Shown here: one piece after another, positions 63,561 through 64,000 of the stretch | Layout: each line of letters opens with the position of its first letter | Numbering within the stretch: position 1 is the first letter of the stretch | Assembly (NCBI GenBank): GCA_003342895.1 | Contig: PTFA01000276.1 | Span: 856,732-920,731 of the forward strand | Direction of reading: 5' to 3' | Source of the DNA: Casuarius casuarius | Taxonomy: Eukaryota > Chordata > Aves > Casuariiformes > Casuariidae | Length of the DNA stretch: 64,000 nt | The notes under the pieces: model-generated | The model's database searches: none | The model's input: only the letters and a program-made list of their open reading frames with translations | Told to the model about the DNA's origin: nothing | Position numbers and translations under genes: made by a program

Positions 63561-64000
63561 TGGAGGCTGTTCCCCTCCCCCAGACTGGTTCCTTCTCCCA
63601 AATTCCTGGTGACCAGGAGTTGCTGGAGCAGAAGGCCCAACGGAGCGACAGCTGCCGGCACTGCTGCCAGTGTAAGACAGCAAACGTCGGATACGTGATC
63701 GATCGTCTCGGCGGTTTTGATATAATACGTGCAATTATTGAATTAGGAAGCTGAGCTGCTTACGCCCAAGGAAACACTTGTCATTCCGGGCTGAATCTGT
63801 CTCCACACTGACGCATTCCGTCACACGGAGAACGAGCCGCCCCGTCCACCCGCGGCAGTGACTCCGCCGAAAACACGAAGAAATATAGCTGCACCTTCGT
63901 CCCCGATAAGGGATCGCTAACTCATGTGTGCTTAGTGGGCGAGAAAGGGCACCGGCGGCCCGGCCCGGCCCAGATGGCGCGGCCCCGCCGCCCGGGCCCG
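63561..64000 (+). promoter_or_regulatory. Left part of a CpG island promoter, probably of ERBIN
   Basis: CpG density and G+C rise steeply toward the right edge and peak in the last 80 bases (CCGGCGGCCCGGCCCGG and similar). Motifs include inverted CRE half-sites TGACG/CGTCA (63809-63823), two ACGTG sites (63693-63697 and 63727-63731) and a YY1-like CAGATGGCG near 63971. The window ends inside the island. Known synteny (NLN then ERBIN in the same orientation) suggests the ERBIN promoter, but no ERBIN exon is visible. Confidence 0.6.

Noticed and set aside
1..64000. tRNA, rRNA, snRNA or CRISPR features
   Set aside because: No tRNA B-box pattern, snRNA start or regularly spaced repeats were found on reading either strand.

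Overview
The window is ordinary vertebrate nuclear DNA, most likely from a bird (otherwise another sauropsid). The evidence is an AT-rich background, interspersed repeats that resemble old decayed CR1-type LINEs with no recognisable mammalian L1 or Alu, low overall repeat content, and compact introns around a gene that is much longer in mammals. The species cannot be named from the sequence alone. I found no prokaryotic operon, phage, CRISPR array, tRNA or rRNA.

Positions 1-24,854 hold the 3' eleven coding exons of neurolysin (NLN) on the + strand. NLN is a zinc oligopeptidase of peptidase family M3. The exons join in frame across canonical GT-AG introns into 604 codons plus a stop. The reading frame enters at about residue 101 of a protein of about 704 residues, so the first 100 residues lie upstream of the window. 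The zinc motif HEFGH, the third zinc ligand (Glu in FVEVPSQ) and the substrate-binding tyrosines of the [10 protein letters not shown] loop are all present, so the gene looks functional. The introns contain a long-armed hairpin (895-975), an antisense CR1 fragment (about 14.4-15.2 kb), a CAG repeat inside a hairpin (20,036-20,091) and a self-complementary microsatellite (23,023-23,102).

Positions about 24,855-63,500 are a gene desert as far as I can see: the NLN 3' UTR, then AT-rich intergenic DNA. Identifiable contents are a long decayed CR1 copy (29.4-31.5 kb) with a second CR1 3' end directly behind it (31.5-31.9 kb), a weak MIR-like SINE trace (34.6 kb), simple repeats, Z-DNA-prone tracts, and a few patches that look like cis-regulatory DNA (35.8-36.0, 39.2-39.5, 41.5-42.5 and 48.3-48.45 kb).

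The last 200-450 bases become sharply CpG-rich and end inside a CpG-island promoter. In mammals and birds the next gene downstream of NLN in the same orientation is ERBIN, so this island is probably the ERBIN promoter. That is a synteny inference; no ERBIN coding sequence is visible. I found no clear new biological system. The best leads are the intronic hairpin at 895-975, the regulatory-looking patches, and an unidentified protein-like ORF at 39.25-39.46 kb.
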